Shown here one piece after another: positions 46,751 through 57,754 of a stretch of DNA of 64,000 nt; within the stretch, counting starts at the first letter, position 1; each line of letters begins with the position of its first letter. Made by a program: the position numbers and the translations under genes. A model generated the notes under the pieces. That model saw nothing but the letters and a program-made list of their open reading frames with translations. It was not told where the DNA came from and made no database searches. Origin of the DNA: Viscum album (lineage: Eukaryota; Streptophyta; Magnoliopsida; Santalales; Viscaceae); assembly GCA_963277665.1 (NCBI GenBank), contig OY728125.1:1713696889-1713760888 (forward strand), in the 5' to 3' direction.

Positions 46751-46885
46751 ATCACCGTTAATGTTTTAGCACAGATATAGATGCATTTTATCAGTACTCC
46801 TTTAGTACTGATAAAGATGGCTTCTATCAACTTTTTTTAGCAGTTATAAAAATATATCCTTATTAGTTCTTTTTTGGAAGCGATG
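46750..46885 (-). repeat. Right subterminal CTTTATC/GATAAAG repeats
   Basis: TTTATCACC, TTTTATCAGTACT, GTACTGATAAAG and CGATGATAAAAC units. The reverse complement aligns with 38690-38780, supporting an inverted terminal arrangement. Confidence 0.55.
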
Positions 46886-47324
46886 ATAAAACTCTCCTTG
46901 ATCTAATTAAAAGAACCATAACCACACTGATTTCAGTCACGATTCTCGAGATTTCGCAGAAGTTCGCTAATGTCAGCACTCTTCCTTGACTATCTCTCAG
47001 ACTAATCAATCCTTGAATCCAAGGTGTGTTATTTTATTCTCCTCCTCTCTTATTGATTTCTTGGTTTTGTTCCATGGTTTTCATTAATGCGGGGTTTTTG
47101 TGGCTCCTCTTCTCTCTCCACTCTCATGGTCAGTCAAACCTCCTTGGATCCCAAAGAGGGTTCCCACATCCTTATACTTCGATTTAAGTGTCTCCTACAT
47201 CAAATTTAATATGTTTTCTAGTGTAAATCTAATCTTTCTTCATTTATACTCCTCCTATTTACTTTATCTATATGTTTCATAGGTTTCTCCTTCTTCCATG
47301 AACCTTAAGTCTTGGATCGTTCTC
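46886..47324. other. Unassigned CT-rich flank
   Basis: Mixed-composition, pyrimidine-rich sequence (for example CCTCCTCTCTTATTG and CTCCTCTTCTCTCTCC). It resembles a transcribed leader but has no identifiable coding product. The 60-codon frame at 47100-47282 shows no motif. Confidence 0.4.
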
Positions 47325-48885
47325 TAGGATCAAAATGATGAATGTAGATGCTCAATATACCAGACGGGGTTGAATTGTATACTTTAAAAATTTATTTTTG
47401 AACTTCTAGAAATGGTAATGTTTAACAAAGTTAGAGTAGGTAAATTCACAAGACCTCTTAGTTATAAAAACATTCTTGATTCAAGAAATGTTGTTCTGAA
47501 AATGAAACTTAATAAAAGTTTACAAAGCCAAAATTCTACCTTAAAGCATACAGAATGATACTAATCAGAGTAAAAGTATGAAAAATTATATGATGTTTAT
47601 ACATTCATTAACAATAAAAATGCAGTGGAAAACATGAAACAATACAAGTAACAAGTAGTAAATCTTTTAACCCAAAGAGTAGGGTATCCAACAACTTTGG
47701 ATAAAGGTCTCTTTATTTATACTTTAAAAAAATATGTTTCACCCACACTAGGGTAAGCCCTCGATACAAATATCAGAGTCTGTCTTGCTATCCCCACAAG
47801 CCCTCGAACTTCATGGTAGTCAGAACCTCTATCTTCTAATCCTTGGAAGCCCTCCAATGTACTCACCAACATTCCGAGTCGCCCAATGCAATTCTGACCA
47901 ACATGTTCAGTACGCACAAATCTATAAAGTCTCTCTCTCTCAAGAAATCACTTCAACAACATGTAATCTCTAGATTGATCAATGTATTTGAGCTCATTCT
48001 AATTAGCTCCTACTTATTTCCACATCTTCAACAGTCTATTCCCTCCTCCAACGGTTATATTTTTCTGTGAATTTCAGAGGGACCTATACCTGTGTCACTC
48101 AAACAACGGTTTGTTAAAAATAGAATGCATGGAATCGTTTTATAACTCAAACAAGAGTAAGTAAAATATGGTTTCTTAACTGAATTCATTTTTTGGAGTC
48201 TATGGGAAAGAAATTTTGGGAGTCTAATCAAACAACCATTCGGGTTCTATAATACATGAATATTCGGATTATGTCTTCAAAAGAATTAAGAACCTGATTT
48301 CTATAGAATTTTGGAGTCTGAATTTTAAGGAAATTCAGAGTCTGAATTCATAAGAATTCGGAGTCTGAAATCAGAAATTTTAGAGTCTAAATTCATAGAA
48401 TTCGGAGTCTAAACTCAGAATGTTCAGAGTCTAAATTTAGAGATTTCAGAGTCTGATCTTAGAATGTTTGAAGTCTGAATTCAGAGAATTCGGAGTCTGA
48501 TCTCAGAAATTTCAGAGTCTGAATTCAGAGAATTTGGAGACCGAACACAGAATGTTTGGATTCTGAATTAAGAGAATTATGAACCAAAATTCAGATCCTG
48601 AATTCGGATCCTGAAAAAAAAATACTCTATATCTATGTATTTATAAGATTAAGAGGTTTTAGATACGAACCCAAATTTTATACTTAGAAATAAAATGAAC
48701 TAGGTTTAGAGAACTTATAATATGAATAATGAAAACATGGTAAGGAAAAATATTCCTTGGGGAAGGGAAATATTCCTTATTAAGATAAATAATAGGGGGA
48801 AAAAATTTGACATAAGATAGGGTGTTTGTAATTTTCAAAACATGAAGAAATGGAAAAGTCATAAGAAAACCTTATTGACCCAACA
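47325..48885 (-). repeat. 3' LTR of the sirevirus-like element
   Basis: On the - strand it begins TGTTGGGTCAATAAGG right after the polypurine tract and ends near 47325. It aligns with 57755-59339 along its length. It contains the palindrome array at 48309-48616. Open frames at 47717-48070 and 48659-48862 are not considered genes. Confidence 0.88.
48309..48616. repeat. Array of degenerate 13-bp palindromes in the LTR
   Basis: About twelve units at 20-24 base spacing, each centred on AGTCT. The best are TTCAGAGTCTGAA (48334-48346) and variants with TTCGGAGTCTGAA. The unit is a palindrome apart from its central base. Linkers often contain GAATTC. Two further GGAGTCTA copies precede the array near 48193 and 48219. 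Confidence 0.85.
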
Positions 48886-48899
48886 ATCTCCCCCTTTTT
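48886..48899 (-). other. Polypurine tract next to the 3' LTR
   Basis: AAAAAGGGGGAGAT on the - strand, directly before the LTR start TGTTGGG. This is the typical copia plus-strand priming site. Confidence 0.85.
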
Positions 48900-49107
48900 G
48901 GAAAGCACAAACATCCTTACGAAAAAGAATATAAGGACTTAGAAAATATTTTTATCGACTTTAAAAGTAAAAATTGTCTCCCAGAACACATGGGAATGAT
49001 GAATATGACTAACTCCCACTTAGGCATTGGAAATGCTAAGGATTGTATTCTTGATTTCTGGATTGAGACTTAGAATTTTATTATATACAAAAATCTTCTT
49101 TGATAAG

Positions 49108-49193
49108 AACTCCCCCTTAGATGAACACCCCATTACTTTGGGAAATTTATTCTTTACATAGTATTCTTTTTAACATTCCTTTCTCCCCCTTTG
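49108..49193 (-). repeat. Extra polypurine-like tracts
   Basis: Minus-strand AAGGGGGAGTT (49118-49108) and AAAGGGGGAGAAA (49192-49180) repeat the core of the polypurine tract at 48886-48899. Multiple tracts upstream of the 3' LTR are reported as a sirevirus trait. Confidence 0.7.
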
Positions 49194-49379
49194 TGATTTT
49201 CAAAAAGGAATACAAGGAATGAAAAAGAAAATATGGTACCTAAAATATTAGTATTTGGAAAGGAAATTTATAAAGAGCAACCCAAAACTTTATTATGATT
49301 GGAAAAATTTATACAAGGAAGAAATACAACAAAAGATCGGAATTGAATAAGATTATCCTTCCTTCTCCTTAGGCATCAA

Positions 49380-51664
49380 CTTCTTCACTATGGTTTTGAG
49401 ATTATTGAGTTCCTTGTGATCCTCCTCTGCACATTTGAGAAGCTGATCTTGATCTTCTGTTTTCTTCTATAAGGCTTTGATTTTTTCTTCTGAAGTCTTA
49501 ATAGATTTAGTCGGACCCTTTTTAACTTCTTCTTGCTTAACTAGCTTCTCTTCTATCTCAATCATCAGATCCCTTTCTCTCTTCTAACTCTGAGAAATTG
49601 AATATAATTTACTATTCAGAACTTTAACTTCTTGCTTCTGATTATTTTCTTTAAGAGATAGTTTTTCTTCAAAAGACTAGGTGAGATCATTGAACTTTCT
49701 ATCTTCGGTTTCAAATGCATCCTTGACATTATATTGAAACTCATCAAGAATTCTAATGTCTTCTACATTTTTCTTTGACTATCTAGTCATCTTTTTGCAA
49801 GATCTTTTGTGGGATTTGTAGTTTAAGAAAAAGGTTTTAAAATCAGCCTCATGTTTGACACACTTAACCATCAAGATGGATACTGATTCCAATTCTTTAT
49901 TTAATGAATGCTGAAGCATATAGCATCTAGACTCTATGATTAGAAAAAGAGAGATAGTTCCAACAATAATTTTCAAACACTGGACTACAAATTCATGTCC
50001 AAGAGAGGACGATTCCAAATTAGAGATTTTTTTTGGTGAGGATTCTTTTTCTAACCCAGAAAGATTCCTCTTTTATGAAGTACCAACTTATTTCTTCTTC
50101 ACTACAGATTTTCTATGTGTATCAACTACCACCTGGTTTCCCTTATCAACTTTCGGAATGAATTCTTCTTGATTGGGTGATTCGTGTTCAGTATCTGATA
50201 GTTGCACTATTTTATCTTCATCTACCTCTTCCTTCTCTGCTGTTGCCTCAGCATCCTCTGGCTGAATGAAATCATGGTTGGAGCTTTCTTCTACAGATAA
50301 TTTTTCACTTATCCAATTTTCACATCTTTCCCTGAGGTAGAATGTTTTGAAGACTTGGCATCAGAGGTTTAGAATGACAATTTTTCATAAGGTCTTTCCT
50401 TCTCATGAAAATCCTCAACTTTCTTTATCAGCTCTTTAGTATCACCACTCTTTTCTTTTTCTTCTTCATCAACATCCTTTTGTTGTACTTTTTCCAGAGT
50501 CACAAATTTCTTTCTCGGAATCTTTGGTAATGATTCTATCAGAAAGGATTCTGGTACCGGAATATTCTTGGATGCTTTCTTAGTAGCCTTCAGAAGTGAT
50601 TGAATTATCTCTGCCTCAGACAACTTTTTCTTCTACTTTTTCTCTTTCTCTTGCTTCTCAAGCTCTTCAGCTACCATCTCCTGCAAATATTTTGCCTCAA
50701 CAGGGTCCATGCCAAATATATGCTCCCCTTATTTATGATATTTCTTATCTTCTCTCCACTTTTCTACTACCTCATCAGGATAAGATTTTTGTTTCTTTGG
50801 CTTCGGAGGTGCTGACTGGATTTCCTTTGACACTAGAGTTTTTTTCTTCTCTACTTCTTTCTTCACCTTCCACTTCCATTCACCATTTTTAGAGTTTTCA
50901 TCCACCTCCTATTTCATTGAAAAAATTTCGACTTCCTCTTCAGAAAAATCATATAATTATTTGGATTATTTGGAAAAACCAATTTTCATCCTTCTCAAAG
51001 TATCATCACTCAAAAACATGGATTTTAAATTCCTTGACTTAGAACTATAAGGAATTTTGAAGGACTATAAACACTGAACCATCATCTTTGACAGAATGGT
51101 TGGATAAATCATAATTTGAGATTTCAAATTCCCAGTCTTAATATTCTCAATCGTAATCAGAATTTACTTATCCAAATTTATCTTCCTTATATTCACCGAG
51201 AAATCCAAAATATATATGTCACTCTTCTTTAGAGTATCATTTTCACCTTTTCTCAGAATAATGAATCCTTGAACCCAAAGTTCAAGAATCAGAATGTTTT
51301 TAGAAGGGAGAAAAATCTTCGGAGTCTTTACTTCTGAAAGACCAAGCAATGCCATGGCCTTCGCCTTAACAAAACATCCTTGAACATCTGGTAGCTTGTG
51401 GGTACAGAACTCAGATTCCCCTTCATAAGAAATACCAACCAACCTTGTAGCCTTGGTGAAAGAAAGTGAATATTTCTTTCCATAACACTTGAAAGAAAAC
51501 ATACTCCTGCCTTCTTCCTTAAAGAAATTTATTGACTCATAGAACTCTACTAACAACTTCAAATATACCAAATCCTGATCTTTTGGTTTTGAAATACATA
51601 CACTCTCCCATTCATTGAGTTTGAAATTCTTGGAAACGATAGATTCATATTTGGAATAAAACAT
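49380..51664 (-). pseudogene. Extra (env-position) ORF of the sirevirus-like element
   Basis: Read from 51664 leftward. The first open piece (51664-51164, 166 codons) starts MFYSKYESIVSKNFKLNEWE. It contains LVYLKLLVEFYESINFF and YSLSFTKATRLVGISYEGE, a pattern reminiscent of the 'putative plant transposon protein' domain that accompanies some plant retroelements. Later pieces (50623-50369 and 50018-49779, with sequence between) are rich in Lys and Glu and look like coiled coil. A stop interrupts each segment. No signal peptide or convincing membrane segment is seen, so an envelope role is not supported by the sequence; the position after RNase H is what matches the sirevirus extra ORF. Function unknown. 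Confidence 0.55.
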
Positions 51665-52159
51665 TGGATCAACTAATCTTTCTCTATTTACTTTTCATTC
51701 AGATATTGGCTTAATAGTTGACATTTCATTCAGGGAAGAGACTTCGGCAGACATTCAGATGTAAGAAAATATAAGAATTTTAGAACGGGCTTTTGTAGGA
51801 AGGGAAGAGCTTCAGGACGCAAGAGCTTTGAGATCAATGTGGGACAACCATCGGGGGGTCATTTATATATGCAATCGAAGAGAAGATTCAGCTTCCTCGA
51901 TTGATCCAACGGTTGAAATCATCTTGAGAACATCTGAAGGTATAGATAATAGCCACATGAGGAAATTTGATAGATTCCGATCTTTTGAGGTTTTTAGGAA
52001 AAAAAATAGGATTTAAGGAAAATTTAATCTAGAAAAAAAATTAAAACCAAAAGAAAATACCAACAATTAAAATATGATTAAGAAAATTTAGAAAAGGAAA
52101 CATACCTTTCAGATTTCTAGGAAGATTATTTGTAATGAGGAAATTTTTTCTTAAATAAC

Positions 52160-52470
52160 TTTAGATTTTGAAAATTTTAAATATGGAAACTTCCATTACA
52201 AAAATTTTAAGTACGCAAATCTTCATTATGAAAATTTTAAGTACGAAAATCTTCATTAGGAATATTTTTAGTACGAAAATATTCATCATGAAAATTTTAT
52301 GTATGAAAATATACATTACAAAAATTTTGACTATGAAAAATTTATACTGTGAAAAAAAATTATATTACGAAAAAAAATTAGACTATGAAAAATATTTAGA
52401 CTATGAAAAATTTAGACTAAGAAAATAACTTAGACTACGAAAAAAATAGACTATGAAATTTTTTTAAAAT
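52160..52470 (-). repeat. Degenerate tandem repeats after RNase H
   Basis: On the + strand, units of about 28 bases (AAAATTTTAAGTACGAAAAT plus CTTCATTATG) change to units of 17-20 bases (AAAAATTTAGACTATG). About a dozen units are present. They lie between the RNase H stop and the extra ORF and give the artificial frame at 52168-52428. Confidence 0.75.
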
Positions 52471-52483
52471 CTAAAAAACAAAT

Positions 52484-52497
52484 GTACTCCCCCTATG
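52484..52497 (-). other. Polypurine-like tract just after RNase H
   Basis: CATAGGGGGAGTAC on the - strand, sharing the GGGGGAG core with the tract at the 3' LTR. It lies where a copia element without the extra region would end its pol. Confidence 0.6.
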
Positions 52498-52553
52498 AAA
52501 AAGAGTTCCTTACTGTAAAAAGATTGGTTTCAACAGGAATTTAGCATGTAATA

Positions 52554-52980
52554 TTACCTTACGGTTATCATTTTTAACTTCTGTTTAATGTATTCAAATC
52601 TATCAGATGGTAAAGATTTTGTGAAAATATCAACAAGTTGATCTTGCGTTCTGATAAATTGAAGAATGATATCTCCTTTTTGTGTGTGATCCCTAACAAT
52701 GTGATGCCTAATATCTATGTGTTTTTCACGAGAGTGATGTGCAGAGTTCTTACATAAGGAAATGGCACTAGTATTATCACACAAAAAATGTGTTTTGGTA
52801 AAACTCAAACCATAGTCTGTGAGTGTTTGTTGCTTCCACAAAACTTGAGCAAAACAAATTCTAACTGCTATATATTCATCTTCAGTAGTGGAAAGTTATA
52901 CTGAATTTTCCTTTTTGAATGAACAAGAAACTATCGAATCTCATAAGAAATGACAAGATCCTGATGTACTTTTCTTATCC
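52554..52980 (-). pseudogene. RNase H remnant, sirevirus-like element
   Basis: The frame 52841-52554 contains FLCDNTSAISLCKNSAHHSR, then EKHIDIRHHIVRDH, then RTQDQLVDIFTKSL. These are the C-terminal RNase H motifs of copia elements (CDN-SAI-L-KNP---R-KHI-IR-HF-RD...ADIFTK-L). Upstream, VEATNTH and a broken FDSFLF segment lead to RT. Stops separate the parts. It would degrade the RNA template in an active copy. Confidence 0.85.
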
Positions 52981-52984
52981 ATTC

Positions 52985-54010
52985 TACATCCACCAAAGTC
53001 AGCATCCAAAAAAATGTTTTAAAACAAAATCATTTCTTGAAGTATAAAAGAGTCCAAGATCCATGGTTACCTTTATGTAGTGAAATATCCTTTTCAATTC
53101 CTCTAAATGAGATTCCATTGGATTGAATTGATATCTTACACATAAGCATACTGAAAACATTAATTCCGGAAGACTAGATGTCTTGTAAAGTAGACATCCT
53201 ATCATACCTCTAAAAGATGTTTAATCTAATGGTTTCCCAGCTTTAACTAGATCAAGTGAATTTGTGGTACCAATGGGAGTACTTATACTCTTAGTGTTGT
53301 CATATCCATACTTTTTATGTAGATATTTAATATACTTATGTTTGGATATATAGATTCTTTCAGTTTTTTGAGAAATGTGAAATCCTGGGAAAATTTTTAA
53401 CTCACCCATCATACTCATTTGAAACTCAAATATCATTATATTTACAAAGGAACCAGTTAATTATTTTAGATTTGAACAAAATATAATGTCATCAACAAAA
53501 ATATGAACAATAAAAACATGTTTGTTATCTTTATTTATAAAAATGGTTGGATCAGCATTTCCCTTAACATAATTATTTTGAAGCCAAAATCTTGTAAGTC
53601 TATCGTACTAAGCTTTAGGGGCTTAGTTAAGTCCATTCAAAGCTTCGGTAAGTTTGTAAACCAGTTTAGGATGTTTTGTATCTTCAAAACCAGGAGTTTT
53701 GTCCACAAAAACATCATATTGAACAAAACCCTTAAGGAAAGCACATTTAACATCCATTTGGAAAAGTTTGAAATTGAAGAATTCTACAAAGGCAAGTAGA
53801 ATACGAATAGATTCATGTCCAGCTAATGGAGCGTAGGTTACTACATAGTCTATTCCTTCATATAGATTATATCCTTTAACAACCAATCTAGATTTATTTC
53901 TTAATTTGATTCCATTTTCATCACATTTATTTCCTGATGACACATTTTACTCCAATAACAGAAGTTTCCTTAGGTATTTCAACTATGGTCAATACTTTAT
54001 TCCTTTTGAA
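52985..54010 (-). pseudogene. Reverse transcriptase remnant, sirevirus-like element
   Basis: The frame 53943-53623 reads NKSRLVVKGYNLYEGIDYVV, YAPLAGHESIRILLAF and FKLFQMDVKCAFLKGFV, followed by V-KTPGFED and LVYKLTEALNGLN. That is the first half of copia RT. The catalytic box IFVDDIIF lies near 53495-53470. LKIFPGFHISQKTERIYISK (L-FFLGLQI-Q---GI-I-Q) is in 53436-53221, and MIGCLLYKTSSLPELMFSVC is in 53205-52999. Both catalytic Asp residues remain, but stops fall between the pieces. Confidence 0.88.
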
Positions 54011-54082
54011 TTCATTTTTCTCATCTTGCATAGCTTTTATCCTATCATCATCACCTAATGCTTCATCAGTGCTTTTTGTCTC

Positions 54083-54400
54083 TCATTGGGAAAGGAATGA
54101 AAGATATTCTACTTCATTTCTTAAGGAATTTCTAGTCCTTATAGGTTGATTTACGTCTCTAATAATACCATCACTGGGATGATTCTTAAGAAATAACTTA
54201 TTTGGGTTTTGTAAAACTTGCTGATCAATGTATGGTAGGAAGTCTTCTGGGGTAAATAATTCAGAAACATTTTCTTGGACATTTTCCTTATCAGAGGGAT
54301 CTTCTATAAAGGATTGATAATCAGTTTTTGAAAACACATCTGAGGATGTAGTTTGAGGTCATTTAAAAACAAAAGGATTAGTTTCATCGAATTTAACATG
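54083..54400 (-). pseudogene. Integrase-RT linker remnant, sirevirus-like element
   Basis: The frame 54337-54083 encodes an acidic, Ser/Asn/Pro-rich linker that ends RTRNSLRNEVEYLSFLSQ. This is the usual poorly conserved region between integrase and RT in copia polyproteins. Confidence 0.6.
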
Positions 54401-55300
54401 TACAGTTTCTTCAACAGTACAAGTATTTTTATTGAAAAGACTATAAGATTTAGAAGTTGTGGAGTATCCTAAAAAAATTCCTTCATCAGATTTTGGTAGA
54501 AATTTGTGTAGATTATCTTTAGTATTCAGAATGAATACCTTACAACCAAAAACCTTGAAGTAGGAAAGTCAAGGTTTTCTACAATTCCATAACTCATAAG
54601 GAGTTTTATTAAGAAAAGGTCTAATCAAAACATGATTTATATTATAACAAGAAGTACTTACATATTAAGACCAAAAAATTTTGGCTACTAAATATTCACT
54701 AAACATGGTTTTTGTTATCTCTTGAATAATTCCATTTCTTTATTCAACAACACCATTTTGTTGAGGTGTTCTGGGTGCTGAGAAGTTATGAATAATGCCT
54801 TTTCTACTACAAAAGGATTCAAAATCAGAATTTTGAAATTCTCCTCTATTATCACTATGAATAGGTATCAAAGGATGGTTTTCCCCATTTTTAACTTGGG
54901 CTCCAAAACTTTTAAAATAAGAAAAAGATTCATATTTCTCAGCTAAAAAACAGACCCATGTTAATCTGTTTTAATCATCAACTAATACAAATACATAATA
55001 TTTTCCTCCAATGCTTCCAGTTTGTGTTGGACCAAAAAGATCCATATGCACTAAGTGTAATTCATAAGTAGTTGAGACTTCACGGACTATTTTAAAACGT
55101 CATTTATGTTTCATTTCATATTGACAAGAATCATAAACTTTTGAAGAATCAAATCTATGCTCTGGTAGATCATTAACTAGAATTTTCTTAGAGAGTTTTC
55201 ATAGTTTCCTAAGATTACTATGTCTTAACCTTCTATGCCACAACCAAGAATGTTATTCCATTGCACTAAGTAAATGTAGATCTTTACTTCTAAGTTCTTC
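54400..55300 (-). pseudogene. Integrase remnant, sirevirus-like element
   Basis: HRRLRHSNLRKLWKLSKK near 55240-55185 matches the zinc-binding H-RLGH segment. It is followed by HMDLFGPTQTGSIGGKYYVF near 55050 (first catalytic Asp present), SDNRGEFQNSDFESFC near 54865 (second Asp present) and SAPRTPQQNGVVE near 54780. FGCKVFILN and F-PKSDEGIFLGYSTTSK near 54550-54470 are the C-terminal segment. Several internal stops. The family joins cDNA to host chromosomes. Confidence 0.85.
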
Positions 55301-55422
55301 TACGTTTAATGTGTAAAAATTCTCGTGTCTATGGGTTGAAAGAATAAACTCTTCCTTACAATTTTATACTAAGAACTTGTTATTCCTAAAATTCACAAGG
55401 TAACCTTCATCAAATAATTGAC

Positions 55423-55623
55423 TTATGGTATTGAGGTTGTGCTTAATACCCCAAAAAATAAAACATTTGAAATAAATGTTTTTCCCAGAAGAACAATGTT
55501 ACCTATATCAATATGTTCCCCCTTAGAATTATCTCTGAAATTTACTTTTCCTCCTTTCGTCTTGATAAACTTTTCAAAGAAGTTTGTGTTACCAATAATA
55601 TGCTGGGAACATCCACTATCCAT
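55423..55623 (-). pseudogene. Protease remnant, sirevirus-like element
   Basis: An open piece starting MDSGCSQHIIGNTNFFEKF, with the catalytic Asp-Ser-Gly of the copia DSGCS-HM motif retained, then GGKVNFRDNSKGEHIDIGN. Position between gag and integrase fits copia order. The ends are cut by stops. Confidence 0.8.
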
Positions 55624-55674
55624 GTACCATGTATTGATGTTGGTATTATCTTTATTTTCATGAAAATAAGAGAC

Positions 55675-56460
55675 TTAGACTTTCAGAACCCAAACTTTCT
55701 TGGATCTTGAATCTTCAGAAATCAAAGTTATAGGATTCCACATTTTCTTTGAAAAGTAAGCATTACTAAAACCTAAATTCTGAGTCTTGTTTAAGGAAAA
55801 ATATTTTTCCAAATTCCCACCACACTGACTTTTAGTACGGAAATAAGCACTTTTAAGAACAAAATAATTATTACTAAAAATCGTTTTTGAACTAGTATAA
55901 CCAAAAATAGAATTATTCCTTAGAGGTCGAATTTGGGAATTCATCTTATCAATGTTTTCCTTCCCTAAGATAAATTTTAAAAAAAAACTTCCTCAAGGAA
56001 AATATTTTTGACTTTAGTCTAATAACTATGTTCTTATCCTTAAAAACATTAGTTTTAGCACTAGACTTAGGCTCGAAAACATTTTTCTTAGAAATTTATT
56101 TTTCTAGATCCTTAGAAAGTTTATCCTTCTCAGAATTAACTTCCACAAGGGTTTTTGAAATACATTCAAAATCAAGGGTTTTCTTGTCACGATATTTAGA
56201 AAGATCTAATATTTATTTAGTAAGAATAAAAATCCTAGAATTTTCCTAATCAATCTTTTTCTTGACTTTATAATTTTCATTCTGATGGAGCGTAGAAAGC
56301 CTAGACACTTCTTCATAAGTAGGTAAAGTATTATCTTCATCAGAAAAATATTTTTCATCCGAGGATTCATAATATTTAATATCACTATAATTAGCATTCA
56401 TGGATACATTGGTTACGGATTCAGAATTGTGTACCTTATCCATTAAACACTAATTTTCAT
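55675..56460 (-). pseudogene. gag-protease linker remnant
   Basis: Charged, Lys/Ser/Glu-rich frames (56443-56246, 55944-55675). Sirevirus Gag proteins are long and have such variable tails. No domain recognised. Confidence 0.45.
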
Positions 56461-56499
56461 TAGGTAACTTGGTACGTAATGTAAGATTCTTCTATCCAG

Positions 56500-57670
56500 A
56501 ATATTCGTGATCTGAGGATTCATCAGAAGAGTCTCCGCCATTGCCACACTAGGTGTCATTAGCTTTCAAAACATTCTTAGCTTTAGCTTTGTAGTATTTC
56601 TTTTCATTCCTCTCATAATTCATTTCCTTTCTATCTTTTCTCTTAAGCATAGGACAATCTGGCCTTATATGTCCATCACTTTTACATTCATAACAAGTGA
56701 CTTCAGAGTCTTTCTTATCCTTCCTTTCATTCTTCTTATATCAATACTGAAAGTCTTTCTTCCCAACTATCGTGTTCATCCTTCGAGCAAGATTAGATAG
56801 TTCAGTCCCAGAATGTTCACTTTCACTTGATTCCGATAAAATAGTAACTTTCTTATACATAGATCTTGTAACTCTCTCAGGAGTTTTGTCTTTTATATGA
56901 TTTGAAGTAGTTGTAAAAGAAACACTTCCATTTCCATTCTTTTTCTTAACATTGTAAGCATCTCTCTTCATTCTAGTCTCATGTTAAGGAAGAGTTCTAA
57001 AATTCTCATCAAGAGTAATATGTGAGACTTTCCTATTCTCATCAATAGTTTTTCTCTTTGATTCCCACTAATTAGGTATGATATCTATAATCTTGTCTAT
57101 AAGTGCCACATCATCCAAACCTTTTTCACACATGGATTGTAATATGTTGAAAATTGTCATAAATCTCTGGTGTACCTTACATATAGGTTCTTCATAAGGA
57201 AAGTAAAAAACCATGGTACTCAGCTCTAAGCATAGCTCTTCGAGTTTCAATAACTTTGGAAGTTACAAAATGAGTTACATCAAGATTCTTCCAAATACAA
57301 TTTGCTGCTTCACAAGAAGAAATATGGCTATATATATTTCCAGTAATGGAACACAACAAAGTATTGCATACCTTGTATTTTAGTTGATAGTATGACTTCT
57401 CTTTATTAGTAAAGGTTCTGACCTCCTTATCAGAAATCTTGTAATCTCCAGTAAGCATTACAAATAAGTCCACGCTAGTGTTAATAACATATGTCTTCAT
57501 ACAATCACCCCAATATTCATAATCATTCCCATAAAAAATATGTGGTCTAGTAGGATTAAGATTTTCAATTGAACCAACATTCATTCTTTCCATCTCAAAG
57601 AAAATATCCTTCCACCCAAACATGTTAGTAATAAAGGTTTGTAAACAAGGATAAAAATATCCTAAGAAAG
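56500..57670 (-). pseudogene. gag pseudogene, sirevirus-like element
   Basis: The start is probably the MERMNVGSIENLNPTRPHIF methionine near 57596 within the frame 57701-57192. The gag domain has the copia pattern F-G-NYEYW---MK and a long helical stretch. It continues in another frame at 57250-57068 (VHQRFMTIFNILQSM). A CCHC zinc knuckle, CYECKSDGHIRPDC, is intact near 56697-56656, flanked by basic residues. Stops and shifts break the frame in at least three places. The protein would form particles and bind RNA. Confidence 0.8.
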
Positions 57671-57738
57671 GAAAATATAGAACATTGAAAAACATGAGCA
57701 AGAAAACCTATATATGAATAGAATTATTTCAGAGACCT

Positions 57739-57750
57739 CCACTCATACCA
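57739..57750 (-). other. Primer binding site of the sirevirus-like element
   Basis: TGGTATGAGTGG on the - strand, 4 bases after the 5' LTR end. It matches the initiator-Met tRNA complement TGGTATCAGAGC at 9 of 12 bases. Confidence 0.6.
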
Positions 57751-57754
57751 ATTA

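Larger units (their letters stand above)
38668..46885. mobile_element. CACTA-like element carrying LINE ORF1 copies
   Basis: The left end starts near 38668 with CACCAAAACTAAAAAC, close to the CACTA...AAAAA ends of plant CACTA elements. It is followed by several CTTTATC/GATAAAG units (38690-38880). The reverse complement of 46750-46885 aligns with this left region (GCTAGAAAAAACTG...TGATAAAG against GCTAAAAAAAGT...TGATAGAAG), so the subterminal regions are inverted, as in CACTA elements. No TNP2 transposase is inside. The interior instead holds two divergent LINE-ORF1-like pseudogenes separated by a 1.3-kb AT-rich core. Exact ends and the 3-bp duplication could not be established, and the gypsy target does not clearly resume on the right, so the boundaries are approximate. 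Confidence 0.5.

Noticed and set aside
46886..47324. Possible first exon or leader of a host gene (CT-rich, ATG present).
   Set aside because: No coding continuation, splice-site context or conserved protein segment could be followed; the copia element begins immediately afterwards.
48309..48616. Regularly spaced short repeats, superficially like a CRISPR array.
   Set aside because: The linkers are themselves repeated and degenerate, there is no cas-like gene, the array is inside a plant LTR, and a second copy lies in the partner LTR.
50596..50892. Plus-strand Ser/Leu-rich frames.
   Set aside because: They are shadows of the minus-strand charged coiled-coil region of the sirevirus-like element.
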